Assembly (NCBI GenBank): GCA_029262235.1
Contig: JAJCZU010000010.1
Coordinates: 57,011-121,010, forward strand
Reading direction: 5' to 3'
Origin: Candidatus Eiseniibacteriota bacterium
Lineage (GTDB): Bacteria > Orphanbacterota > Orphanbacteria > Orphanbacterales > Orphanbacteraceae
DNA: 64,000 bases
A model generated the notes under the pieces. That model was given only the letters and a program-made list of their open reading frames with translations, made no database searches and was not told where the DNA came from. Below are positions 38,256 to 45,878 of this stretch, one piece after another (within the stretch, counting starts at the first letter, position 1; every line of letters starts with the position of its first letter). A program made the translations under genes and the position numbers.

Positions 38256-39620
38256 CTACTTCCCGACGCTCACGACTTTTACGTTCACGAATTCGCGAAT
38301 CCCGAGCGGCGAAAGCTCGCGCCCGTAGCCGCTCTCTTTGACGCCGCCGAACGGCAGTCGCGGGTCGGACTTCACGAAGCCGTTCACGACGCACGTTCCC
38401 GTTTCGATTTCGTCGCGCGCAATTCGCAGGCCGCGTTCGACATCGCGCGTGAACACGGCGCCGCCCAGTCCGAACGGTGAGTCGTTCGCGATGCGGATCG
38501 CGTCGGCTTCATCGCGCGCGCGAATGACTGACGCGACGGGGCCGAACAATTCCTCTTCGTACGCGGGCATGGCGGGCGCAACTTCCGCGAGAATCGTGGG
38601 GGGATAAAAGGCGCCCGGCCCGGCCGGAATCGCGCCGCCGAGAACGAGCTTCGCACCCTGTTCGACCGAGCGCGAAACCTGCGCGTGCAATCCTTCCCGC
38701 ATCGCTGTGCTCGCGAGGGGCCCGATGTCGGTCGCGGGGTCGAGAGGGTCGCCCATGGTCACGCTCCGCATGCCCTTCGTGAATGCCGCCAGAAACTCGT
38801 CGTAGACGGCGCTCACAATAATGAACCGCTTCGCCGCAATGCAGCTCTGGCCCGCGTTGATCGTGCGCGAGGTCACACACGCTTCGACCGCGTGCGCGAT
38901 GTCCGCGTCTTTGAGCACGACATACGGATCGCTGCCGCCGAGCTCGAGCACGCTCTTCTTGAGCGCCGCGCCCGCCTGCAGCGCCACGGCGCTCCCCGCC
39001 CTCGTGCTCCCCGTCAGAGTGACCGCGCGCACGCGCTCGTCGCGGATCACGGCGCCGACGCCGGTCGGTTCGATCAGAAGCGTGCGAAAGAGATCGCGCG
39101 GAAAGCCCGCCTCGCGAAACAGCGATTCGATCGCAAGCGCACAGCCCGACACGTTCGCCGCATGCTTCAGAAGCGCGGCGTTGCCGGCCATGACTGTGGG
39201 CGCCGCAAATCGAATGACCTGCCAGAACGGGAAGTTCCAGGGCATGATCGCGAGCACGACGCCGATCGGTTGATACGTAATGAAGCTGCGCGCCTCACCG
39301 GCCGCGACTTCTTCATCCGCGAGAAACGTGGCGGCATGCTCCGCGTAATACTCGCAGACCCAGGCGCACTTCTCGATCTCGAGCAGCGCCTCTTTCGTCG
39401 TCTTCCCCATCTCGCGCGTCATGAGATCGGCATACTCGCCGGCGTTCGTACGCAGCAGGCCCGCGACGCGGGTCATGTGTTCGCGGCGCGTCGCGAAGTC
39501 GGTCCTGCGCCACGCGAGGAACGCGTCATGCGTCTCCCGCACGATGCTTTCGACCGCGCGCGGAGTCATCTCTTCGTAGTTTTGTATGAGTTCACCCGTG
39601 GCCGGGTTCAAGCTCTGCAT
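38256..39620 (-). CDS. Aldehyde dehydrogenase, succinate-semialdehyde type
   Basis: A 454-residue NAD(P)-dependent aldehyde dehydrogenase that oxidises an aldehyde to the acid. Motifs: PWNFPFWQVIRFAAPTVMAGNAALLKHA (cofactor), TGSTRAGSAVA, the general-base Glu in VLELGGSDPYVVL, the catalytic Cys in NAGQSCIAAKRFI, and PFGGVKESGYGREL. The opening QSLNPATGELI and overall length match short succinate-semialdehyde dehydrogenases (GabD/Sad type), which finish GABA or gamma-hydroxybutyrate breakdown. There is no transaminase nearby to confirm this. It lies 24 bp after the dockerin/FlgD gene (39645-40718) on the same strand. Confidence 0.9.
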   Translation of the reverse strand: MQSLNPATGELIQNYEEMTPRAVESIVRETHDAFLAWRRTDFATRREHMTRVAGLLRTNAGEYADLMTREMGKTTKEALLEIEKCAWVCEYYAEHAATFLADEEVAAGEARSFITYQPIGVVLAIMPWNFPFWQVIRFAAPTVMAGNAALLKHAANVSGCALAIESLFREAGFPRDLFRTLLIEPTGVGAVIRDERVRAVTLTGSTRAGSAVALQAGAALKKSVLELGGSDPYVVLKDADIAHAVEACVTSRTINAGQSCIAAKRFIIVSAVYDEFLAAFTKGMRSVTMGDPLDPATDIGPLASTAMREGLHAQVSRSVEQGAKLVLGGAIPAGPGAFYPPTILAEVAPAMPAYEEELFGPVASVIRARDEADAIRIANDSPFGLGGAVFTRDVERGLRIARDEIETGTCVVNGFVKSDPRLPFGGVKESGYGRELSPLGIREFVNVKVVSVGK

Positions 39621-39644
39621 GGGACGCTCCTTCCGTGGGAGCGA

Positions 39645-40718
39645 TCAGCGTAGCAGAATCATCGTGCGGACGTCGCGGACCGCGCCGCTCGTGAGCACCG
39701 CGAAGTAGGCGCCGCTCGATACCGAGCGCCCGTTCGCGTCCCTGCCGCGCCAGACAACGGAGCCGGGACCGGCGGGAAGCTGGTCGTTCTCGATCAGCGT
39801 GGTCACGCGGCGGCCGAGGGCATCGTAGATCGAAAGCGTCGCCCGGGAGGGCACCGCCAGTTCGTACGGAATCGTAACCGCCGGATTGAACGGATTCGGG
39901 TAGGACGCAAGGAGCCCCGTTCGCACCGGGGCGCCGTTCTCGCTGTTCCCTGGCTCGGTCCGTGCGAGCTGCACGGTCACCTTCTCCGTGTAGACGACGC
40001 GCACGCCGTCTTCCACGATCAGCACGGGGCCGATCGTGACCGAAACAGGCCCGGCGGCATTCGCTTCCTGCGTCCCCGGCGTCCCCGGCGCTCCGACCGA
40101 GGTCACGATCGCGGACTGCGCCGAAGGCTCGCTCGCACAAACCGTGAACCGCACTCTGTTGTCGATCCAGAACAGAGACGTGGCCGTTTCGATATCGTCC
40201 GTAGCGATCGAAGCCGCGAAGGACCCCCCCGGCCCCCCGTCACGCGGGATTTCGATGACCGCCGCGCCTACGCTCGGCCCGGCCCATGTGAGGCGGGCGC
40301 AATGGGCGGCGTTTTCGATCACCCACGGAGGCGCGGCCTGCATGATGCGAAGGGGCGATTCCGGCTCCGACGCGAACGGCAGTCCCGAAGCCAGCCCGCC
40401 CGTCACGGTCGGTGAGATCCGGTCGATCAGGGCCAGGAGATCGGATCGGTCGATCGCACCGCCTGCAATCGCACTTCCTGCGACCGCGGCGTCGAGATCG
40501 AGCAGATCCACGATGCCGTCGCCGTTCCAGTCACCGCTCTCGTCATCGCTCCCGTCCGTCGCCAGATCCTGCCCGCTCTCGTCAGCATGAGCCGGCGTCG
40601 CCAGTACGCACAGAATCACGAGCGCGGCGGCCGCCAGACAAAGCAGAAACGCCGCCCCGAGATGGACCCAGGGACCGCGGGGGCCTTGATCCGAGTTATG
40701 GAATGAAGTCCGTTTCAC
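39645..40718 (-). CDS. Secreted protein with dockerin-like motif and FlgD-like C-terminal domain
   Basis: A 357-residue exported protein. The signal/anchor helix is FLLCLAAAALVILCVLATPAHA. A dockerin-type calcium loop follows at once (GDWNGDGIVDLLDLDAAVAG, then GAIDRSDLLALIDRI as a weaker second half). Then come about 150 residues of beta-sandwich sequence, and from about residue 270 the sorting domain: SYPNPFNPAVTIPYEL, LSIYDALGRRVTTLIE, VVWRGRDANGRSVSSGAYF, ending TMILLR. It is a small complete example of this domain class. It lies 99 bp beyond the six-gene kinase operon and may be its last member. Confidence 0.82.
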   Translation of the reverse strand: MKRTSFHNSDQGPRGPWVHLGAAFLLCLAAAALVILCVLATPAHADESGQDLATDGSDDESGDWNGDGIVDLLDLDAAVAGSAIAGGAIDRSDLLALIDRISPTVTGGLASGLPFASEPESPLRIMQAAPPWVIENAAHCARLTWAGPSVGAAVIEIPRDGGPGGSFAASIATDDIETATSLFWIDNRVRFTVCASEPSAQSAIVTSVGAPGTPGTQEANAAGPVSVTIGPVLIVEDGVRVVYTEKVTVQLARTEPGNSENGAPVRTGLLASYPNPFNPAVTIPYELAVPSRATLSIYDALGRRVTTLIENDQLPAGPGSVVWRGRDANGRSVSSGAYFAVLTSGAVRDVRTMILLR

Positions 40719-40817
40719 GAACTATATATCGGAAGATCGGCAAAAAAGATGAAGGGGAATCGAAGAAAGAGAGGCGAGGCCGGTGTGAGCGGTTACACCA
40801 CGATTCAGTACATCCGG

Positions 40818-41234
40818 TTACTTCATCCGGTCGAGCATGTTTCGCATGCGGGCGGATCCGTTCGGGTCGCCGAGAAGCTGTTCCCGGACCGCGGCGCGCA
40901 GCGCACCGGCACCCTTCGCTTTCAGAACGGCCGGACCGAAGCGCTCGGTGAGCACCCAGTCGACCATCTTGTCGGTCGCCGCTTCGACCTGCTTCGGGTC
41001 GCTCGTGTCGACGTCGCCAACAACGGCTTTCAGCTTCGCGGCCTGCGTTTCCTGCGCGGCTCCGGACTTGCCGGCCTGGCCGGCGGCATCGGAGCCCGCG
41101 GCGCCCGTATTGTCGCCGGAGCCCTGCAGCTTCTTGTCGAACTTGCTGTCGGCGCCTTTGGCCTTGTCCGGCTTCGAATCGTCCCCGGGAATTCTCCCGA
41201 AGTCGCCCGGCGGCGGTGTCCCACCGATTTTCAT
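40818..41234 (-). CDS. Small hydrophilic protein, operon member 6
   Basis: A 138-residue protein I do not recognise. The first 65 residues are disordered, rich in G, D, K, A and S (KADSK-like and GSDAAGQAGKSGAAQ stretches). The last 60 form helices (VEAATDKMVDWVLTERFGPAVLKAKGAGALRAAV, MRNMLDRM). A disordered N-terminus with a helical end is usual for secreted substrates or their chaperones and for linker proteins. It shares an operon with the TPR, kinase and CsgG-like genes (45757 down to 40818, gaps 11-65 bp). Confidence 0.6.
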   Translation of the reverse strand: MKIGGTPPPGDFGRIPGDDSKPDKAKGADSKFDKKLQGSGDNTGAAGSDAAGQAGKSGAAQETQAAKLKAVVGDVDTSDPKQVEAATDKMVDWVLTERFGPAVLKAKGAGALRAAVREQLLGDPNGSARMRNMLDRMK

Positions 41235-41287
41235 CCTGAACCCTCGCTCATGCTGAGCATTTGTACTGTTTCAGAAGCGCGCCGGGC

Positions 41288-41695
41288 CTAGAGCAGGCCG
41301 TATGACAGAAACTTCTGAATGGTGCGCGCCATCTCGCCGCCGTTTTCTCCGGACGGATCGAGCTCGGTCGCTTTCTGAAGCGCGAGCTGCGCTTCGTCGA
41401 GATGCTTCGAGAACGCGAGCGCCTCACCCAGATGAGCATACGCAATCGCGCATGTCGGGTCGATCTCGGTCGCCTTCTCGAACTGTTCGACGGCGTCGTC
41501 GAACTCACCCTTCGCAAAATGAATCGTCCCGACCCCGATGATGGGCAGGTGCTTGTCTTCGACAAGCGGAATGATTCCTTCGAACATCGTCTTCGCCTCG
41601 TCGAGGCGGTCCGCGTCGCGCATGAGGAGCGCCGCTTCCATCAGAAAACGTTTCTCTTCACGACTCGGTTTTACGGCAAGGTCCGCGTTGGCCAT
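41288..41695 (-). CDS. TPR protein, operon member 5 (secretion-chaperone-like)
   Basis: A 135-residue TPR protein of three and a half repeats: LMEAALLMRDADRLDEAKTMFEGII, GVGTIHFAKGEFDDAVEQFEKATEI, AYAHLGEALAFSKHLDEAQLALQKATEL. A short single-domain TPR of this size directly beside small helical proteins is the layout of type III secretion needle chaperones (SctG/LcrH-like) and of other assembly chaperones. Met4 of the longer frame is taken as the start because AAGGAG is ten bases upstream of it but overlaps the first ATG. Confidence 0.75.
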   Translation of the reverse strand: MANADLAVKPSREEKRFLMEAALLMRDADRLDEAKTMFEGIIPLVEDKHLPIIGVGTIHFAKGEFDDAVEQFEKATEIDPTCAIAYAHLGEALAFSKHLDEAQLALQKATELDPSGENGGEMARTIQKFLSYGLL

Positions 41696-41715
41696 AGAAT
41701 CCATGCTCCTTCGAA

Positions 41716-42042
41716 TTACTTGACGTTTCGAATCGCTGCCATCGAAGCTTCGTGCTTCGCTTTGTTAATGTTCGAGATCATGTTGATCGTCTGTGCTTCC
41801 TGCTGGATCTGGTTCTGCAGCTGCAGCAGTTCGTACTGGCGATTGAAGCTCGTGCTTGCGCCGCCACTCGCGCCGCCGGCCACCGCGCCGATCGCGCCGA
41901 GAGCCGTGCCCACACCCGGGATGGCCGAAGCCGCGCCGCCGAGAATGCTGCTGAACTTGCTGAACTTGCTCTGCTTGGGCGGGTCGAACTTCGTCAAGTC
42001 CGCCGGGTTGAAGTTGCCGCCTCCGATTCCACCGATACTCAT
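41716..42042 (-). CDS. Small Gly/Ala-rich protein with a C-terminal helix resembling secretion-needle subunits, operon member 4
   Basis: A 108-residue protein. The N-terminal part is Gly/Phe/Lys rich (MSIGGIGGGNF, KFSKFSSILGG), followed by a small-residue hydrophobic stretch (AIPGVGTALGAIGAVAGGASGG) and a long amphipathic C-terminal helix with LQNQIQQEAQTINMISNINK then AKHEASMAAIRNV. Spacing of L, Q, I, N, S and A in that helix is like the end of PscF/YscF needle proteins as I remember them; I cannot align them here. No signal peptide, so any export would be by a dedicated system. GGAGAA precedes the ATG. Confidence 0.62.
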   Translation of the reverse strand: MSIGGIGGGNFNPADLTKFDPPKQSKFSKFSSILGGAASAIPGVGTALGAIGAVAGGASGGASTSFNRQYELLQLQNQIQQEAQTINMISNINKAKHEASMAAIRNVK

Positions 42043-42060
42043 GTCACTTCTCCTTCCGTG

Positions 42061-42324
42061 TTACGCCTGTTCATCCAGAAACTTGTCGCGGGCCTTGATC
42101 GTTTCCTCGAGCAACCCGATCGCGTATCCGTATACGTTGATCGAATTCTGAGCCAGGTCCTTCTCTTCGGGCGATCCGTTTTCGATCACGTGCCCGAGGG
42201 CCTGACATGTCTTCGCGCATTTCTGGCGAAGCTCGACGAACTTTTCGTAGTCGGTCAACAGTTCCTGAAACGTGGGATACTGCTGCCACTCTTCGATCTG
42301 ACCTTGCTTTTGGTCTTCAGCCAT
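42061..42324 (-). CDS. Small helical protein, operon member 3
   Basis: An 87-residue acidic all-helical protein (EEWQQYPTFQELLTDYEKF, VELRQKCAKTCQALGHVIEN, VYGYAIGLLEETIKARDKFL) with no signal peptide or membrane helix. It has two cysteines in KCAKTC. Its size, helicity and place between a needle-like and a lipoprotein gene would suit a co-chaperone or tip protein, but there is no family assignment. GGAGGG lies five bases before the ATG. The gap to the gene downstream is 18 bp. Confidence 0.6.
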   Translation of the reverse strand: MAEDQKQGQIEEWQQYPTFQELLTDYEKFVELRQKCAKTCQALGHVIENGSPEEKDLAQNSINVYGYAIGLLEETIKARDKFLDEQA

Positions 42325-42356
42325 CTTATCCCTCCACGGCGGATGAAAGTTGCGTA

Positions 42357-43493
42357 CTAACTCGTCATTAACTGCGTCAATACGAGAACGCGCTGTTTGG
42401 CGTCCTTATTCTCGGGGTCGATGTCGAGAACGCGCTTCCAGGAGGCCAGAGCGGCGCTGTAGTCCGATCGTTCCTCGTCCTGAACCGCCTGGCCGATCGC
42501 GAACTGCGACTCGGCGTACCCGTCCCGACCCTTGACTTCCTTTTTCTTCGTGATGAAATGGGCGTCCGCGGCAGCCTTGTAGCTGCTCTTCTCGGCCGGA
42601 ACGCCGTTGATCACCTGATCCACCGCGCCCGCGATCTCCGTTACGAGATCCTGCTCGAGCGCCAGAAACTTTTCGGGCTTCCCCTTGAATTCGCCCGTAA
42701 TCTGTTTGGCGACAATGATTTCGCCCGTCGCCGTATGCACCACGCGCATGTCGATGCGGACTTTCTTCTTGTCGAGCACCATGTACTGCCCGAATACGAA
42801 GCAGTGGGCGCCGAGCAGATTGCCCGCGCGCACGGCGGACTCCGCATCCATCATACCCGATCCGCCGAGCTGTACCTCCTCCACGATCTTCTCGGTACGC
42901 TGGCGATCGACGATTTTGAGGTCGGTCGAGGCGGAGAGGTCCGTGATGATCGAATGGGTCAGTGCCGGGCGGAACAGGTCGAGGTCGTAGTTCTTGAAAC
43001 CCTTGGTATATACGGAGTTATTCTCGAAATCGCCGATCGCGATCGTCCGAATATCCATCGTCCCCGGCATTTCGTCCTTCACCTTGTGATAGAGGTCGTA
43101 GACGGGGGGCGGGTACTTGCCTTCGGGCGTAAATCGCGCAGAATCATCGATTTCCAGCATTTTCACGATGGCGTCGCGTGCGCCCGCTTCGTTGCCGTTC
43201 GACAAATTGCAGAGGCACACCGTTTTGAGCGCCTCGACGCGCGCCGCCCGGTCGGCCGCCGGATCTTCCTGCACGCGGCTCGCCAGCTGCAGCGCACGGT
43301 CGAAGTTCAGGTAAAGCCACTCATTATAGGAGGCGAGGGCCAGCTCCATCTGCGATCCCGTAGACGGGGACACGAATCCGGCTCCGGCCGCGTACGTGAG
43401 GTCCTCGGAGCCTCCGCTTTCGCTTTTCGACGAGGCGCACGAGCTGAGACTCATGGCAACGACCATGAAGATGACGGCGAGTACGATTCTCAT
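42357..43493 (-). CDS. CsgG-like lipoprotein with flanking TPR-like segments, operon member 2
   Basis: A 378-residue outer-membrane-type lipoprotein: signal LAVIFMVVAMSLSSC (lipobox SSC), then helical repeats (LASYNEWLYLNFDRALQLASRV), then a CsgG-like domain (AIGDFENNS, LTHSIITDLSASTDLKIVDRQRTEKI, LLGAHCFVFGQYMVLDKKKVRIDMRVVHTATGEI). It finishes with a TPR end (DYSAALASWKRVLDIDPENKDAKQRVL). CsgG relatives form or gate outer-membrane secretion channels or act as scaffolds. Met11 of the long frame is the start, with GGTGGAAG upstream. A similar TPR-CsgG lipoprotein is encoded at 55848. Confidence 0.82.
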   Translation of the reverse strand: MRIVLAVIFMVVAMSLSSCASSKSESGGSEDLTYAAGAGFVSPSTGSQMELALASYNEWLYLNFDRALQLASRVQEDPAADRAARVEALKTVCLCNLSNGNEAGARDAIVKMLEIDDSARFTPEGKYPPPVYDLYHKVKDEMPGTMDIRTIAIGDFENNSVYTKGFKNYDLDLFRPALTHSIITDLSASTDLKIVDRQRTEKIVEEVQLGGSGMMDAESAVRAGNLLGAHCFVFGQYMVLDKKKVRIDMRVVHTATGEIIVAKQITGEFKGKPEKFLALEQDLVTEIAGAVDQVINGVPAEKSSYKAAADAHFITKKKEVKGRDGYAESQFAIGQAVQDEERSDYSAALASWKRVLDIDPENKDAKQRVLVLTQLMTS

Positions 43494-43588
43494 TTCTTCC
43501 ACCTGATGATTGACGTGAGACATGGATTGTTCCTCCGGTCATATGGTTATGCCTGCTTTATCAGGCGAACCACGGCCGAAGTTGCGGA

Positions 43589-45757
43589 TTAATTGCGCTC
43601 GATCACCCTCTTTTCCTTCCAGTTCAAAACGAGCTGGCTGACGGACGATCCCGGCTTAACTGCATACTTCAAGGTAACATCCACGGGCGGGTTTGCCTTG
43701 TCGTTTCGAAGCCGGAGCGAGTGCGTCCCGCAGCTGAGGGTAACTTTCCACGGGGGCATTCCACTCGCATTGACCGGTGTGGACCCGTTATCCACATAGA
43801 TCTCGACGTAGCCCGGGCTCGTGCTGATCGTGTAACTTTTTGCCGGGTAACCGCTTAGCGCTGCCTCGTGCACGGCGCCCGCCTCCGCCACCTGCACGGT
43901 GGCCTCGTAGCGCCTGTAGCATTCGCCCCGGGTCAGGGCCAGTTTCACGGCTCCGGGCACGTATTCGCTGAACGTGTGCGGCGTCGTCTGGCCGGTGTCT
44001 TTTCCGTCGAGCGAGATCCGAGCCCCCGAAGGATTCGACCGGATCGTGAGCCCCGGTTCTGTGGGCGGGGGCGGCGTGGTCCGCTTCGTAAGCGCAAAAT
44101 GAAGCGTGTCGATCGCCGCCACGGCGTTTACGACAACGGTCGTGTCGAGCGGGGCGTACCCCTCGCGGGTCAGGCGGAACGTTTGCGGCCCCGACGGAAT
44201 CTCCCGTACCTCGCAGTTCGTCGGCTGCGAGACGAGGGCGCCGTTGATCGCGAGTTTCGCGCCGGCCGGGTCGCTGAACACCCAGAGCGTGACGCGATGT
44301 GTCGGTTCCAGCTTCACGCTGACAGCCTGGTTTCTGTCGCCGATCACCACCGTGTCCATGTAAGGGACGAAGCCCTCGTGCGTCACTTCGAGCCTGTGCT
44401 GACCCAGGTGAAGCGGTTCGAATGTCGCGGGCGTCGGGCGGGCGGCGTAACTCGCGCCGTCCCCTTCGAGCCACGTGAGCGAAGCGGGTGCGCCGACCGG
44501 CGTTGCCGTGACCTGCAGCGACTGGGCCTTGTCGAGCGCGATCGGGGCGATTTCCTGGCCGCCCGCTTCGACCGTGATAACGTGTCCGTCGACCGGGAAA
44601 TACCCTTCGAGTACGAGGTCGATCGCATAGGCGCCCGGTTCGAGCCCCTCGATCTGCGCCGGGACGGTTCCCTCGCGCATCGGCTCGGAGAAGCGCATCT
44701 TCTCGCCCTGATACAGCTTATAGGTCGCGCCGGTCGGGATCGAATCGATCGTGATCTTCCTGCTCTTTCCGCCGCCGAAGAGTCCGAAACCCGCGGCCGC
44801 CAGAATGATCAGGAGCGCGACTCCCCCCACGAGCAGATTGCGGAGCGACATGAGCCCGCCCGCGCCACCGACCGCGGCGCCGTCGTTTTCGACGTCGAGC
44901 ACTCCGCCTGCCCGTGCATGCTTCACGGCCTCGAGGTACTCCGCCGCGGATGCGTAGCGGTCGGCCGGGTTCTTTTCGAGACAGCGCAGAATGATCTGCG
45001 CGAGGCCGGCAGGGATGGCGGGATTTTTCGCGCGCGGATCGGGTGCCGGCGTGTTCACGTGATCGATCATGACCTGGGGGAAGTTCGGCGGGAACGGATA
45101 CTCGCCCGTCGCGGCACGGTAGAGCGCGACCCCGAGCGAGTAGAAGTCCGAGGGCGGGCCGATGTCCTTCTTGTTCTTCGCCTGAATCTGCTCGGGTGAG
45201 GCGTACGACCAGGTGCCGACCGCGGATGTCATATCCTGCGTGTTCGCCGTTTTTTCCGCCGTCTCCTGCACCATGCCGATTCCGAAGTCGGTCAGCACGT
45301 ACCGGTCGCTGGGCGCCAGGTGCATGATGTTCGAAAGCTTCACGTCGCGATGAACGAGGTTCTTCCCGTGGACTGAATTGAGCGCGCGCCCCATATGCTC
45401 GGCGATCCGGTACACCTTGTCCGGGTCGAGCGCGCCGCCCGCCTTGACTTCGTCCTCGACCGTGCCGTCGAGCAGCGTCATGACCAGATAGTGCGTGTTC
45501 GTTTCGGGGTCGGTGCCGCATTCGAGGATCGTGACGACGTGCGGGTCGTCGCGGAATTCGACATAGAGCCCCGCTTCGCGCAGAAACTCGTCGACGAGGT
45601 CCGGGTCGCCCGCGTGCTCTGCGAGCAGGATCTTGACCGCGACGAAGCCCTCCGGCTGGAGCTGCTTCGCCTTCCAGACATGCGCGTATCCCCCCTCGCC
45701 GAGCTTTTCGAGGATCTCGTAACGACCGGCGAGGATCTTACCGCTCAAGTCGCTCAA
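43589..45757 (-). CDS. Membrane Ser/Thr protein kinase with PEGA repeats, operon member 1
   Basis: A 722-residue PknB-type kinase. The kinase domain covers residues 12-280: GEGGYAHVW (P-loop), VAVKIL (Lys), HRDVKLSN (catalytic loop), TDFGIGM, and the activation segment GTWSYASPEQ, a common form in bacterial kinases. A single membrane helix follows (LLVGGVALLIILAAAGFGLF, about 305-325). Outside there are at least four PEGA-type beta repeats (for example DSIPTGATYKLYQGEK, SDPAGAKLAINGALVSQ, SNPSGARISLDGKDTG, and the G-x-VEIYVDNG unit near the end), usual in surface-stress or secretion regulation. It has a TTG start with AAGGAG. First gene of the operon. Confidence 0.9.
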   Translation of the reverse strand: MSDLSGKILAGRYEILEKLGEGGYAHVWKAKQLQPEGFVAVKILLAEHAGDPDLVDEFLREAGLYVEFRDDPHVVTILECGTDPETNTHYLVMTLLDGTVEDEVKAGGALDPDKVYRIAEHMGRALNSVHGKNLVHRDVKLSNIMHLAPSDRYVLTDFGIGMVQETAEKTANTQDMTSAVGTWSYASPEQIQAKNKKDIGPPSDFYSLGVALYRAATGEYPFPPNFPQVMIDHVNTPAPDPRAKNPAIPAGLAQIILRCLEKNPADRYASAAEYLEAVKHARAGGVLDVENDGAAVGGAGGLMSLRNLLVGGVALLIILAAAGFGLFGGGKSRKITIDSIPTGATYKLYQGEKMRFSEPMREGTVPAQIEGLEPGAYAIDLVLEGYFPVDGHVITVEAGGQEIAPIALDKAQSLQVTATPVGAPASLTWLEGDGASYAARPTPATFEPLHLGQHRLEVTHEGFVPYMDTVVIGDRNQAVSVKLEPTHRVTLWVFSDPAGAKLAINGALVSQPTNCEVREIPSGPQTFRLTREGYAPLDTTVVVNAVAAIDTLHFALTKRTTPPPPTEPGLTIRSNPSGARISLDGKDTGQTTPHTFSEYVPGAVKLALTRGECYRRYEATVQVAEAGAVHEAALSGYPAKSYTISTSPGYVEIYVDNGSTPVNASGMPPWKVTLSCGTHSLRLRNDKANPPVDVTLKYAVKPGSSVSQLVLNWKEKRVIERN

Positions 45758-45878
45758 TCACTTCTCCTTGGTGGGGGATCAGTCGCGGCACGTCCGCGTA
45801 ACTATAGGACGGCGGGAAATGGCGGTCAATGGGAGGGATGATGGTGACGGGGATAGCACGCACCTTCAAATAGGCAGG

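Noticed and set aside
40818..45757. Calling this operon a type III secretion system
   Set aside because: No export-gate, ATPase, secretin or ring protein is present; only small-protein resemblance, kept as a hypothesis.
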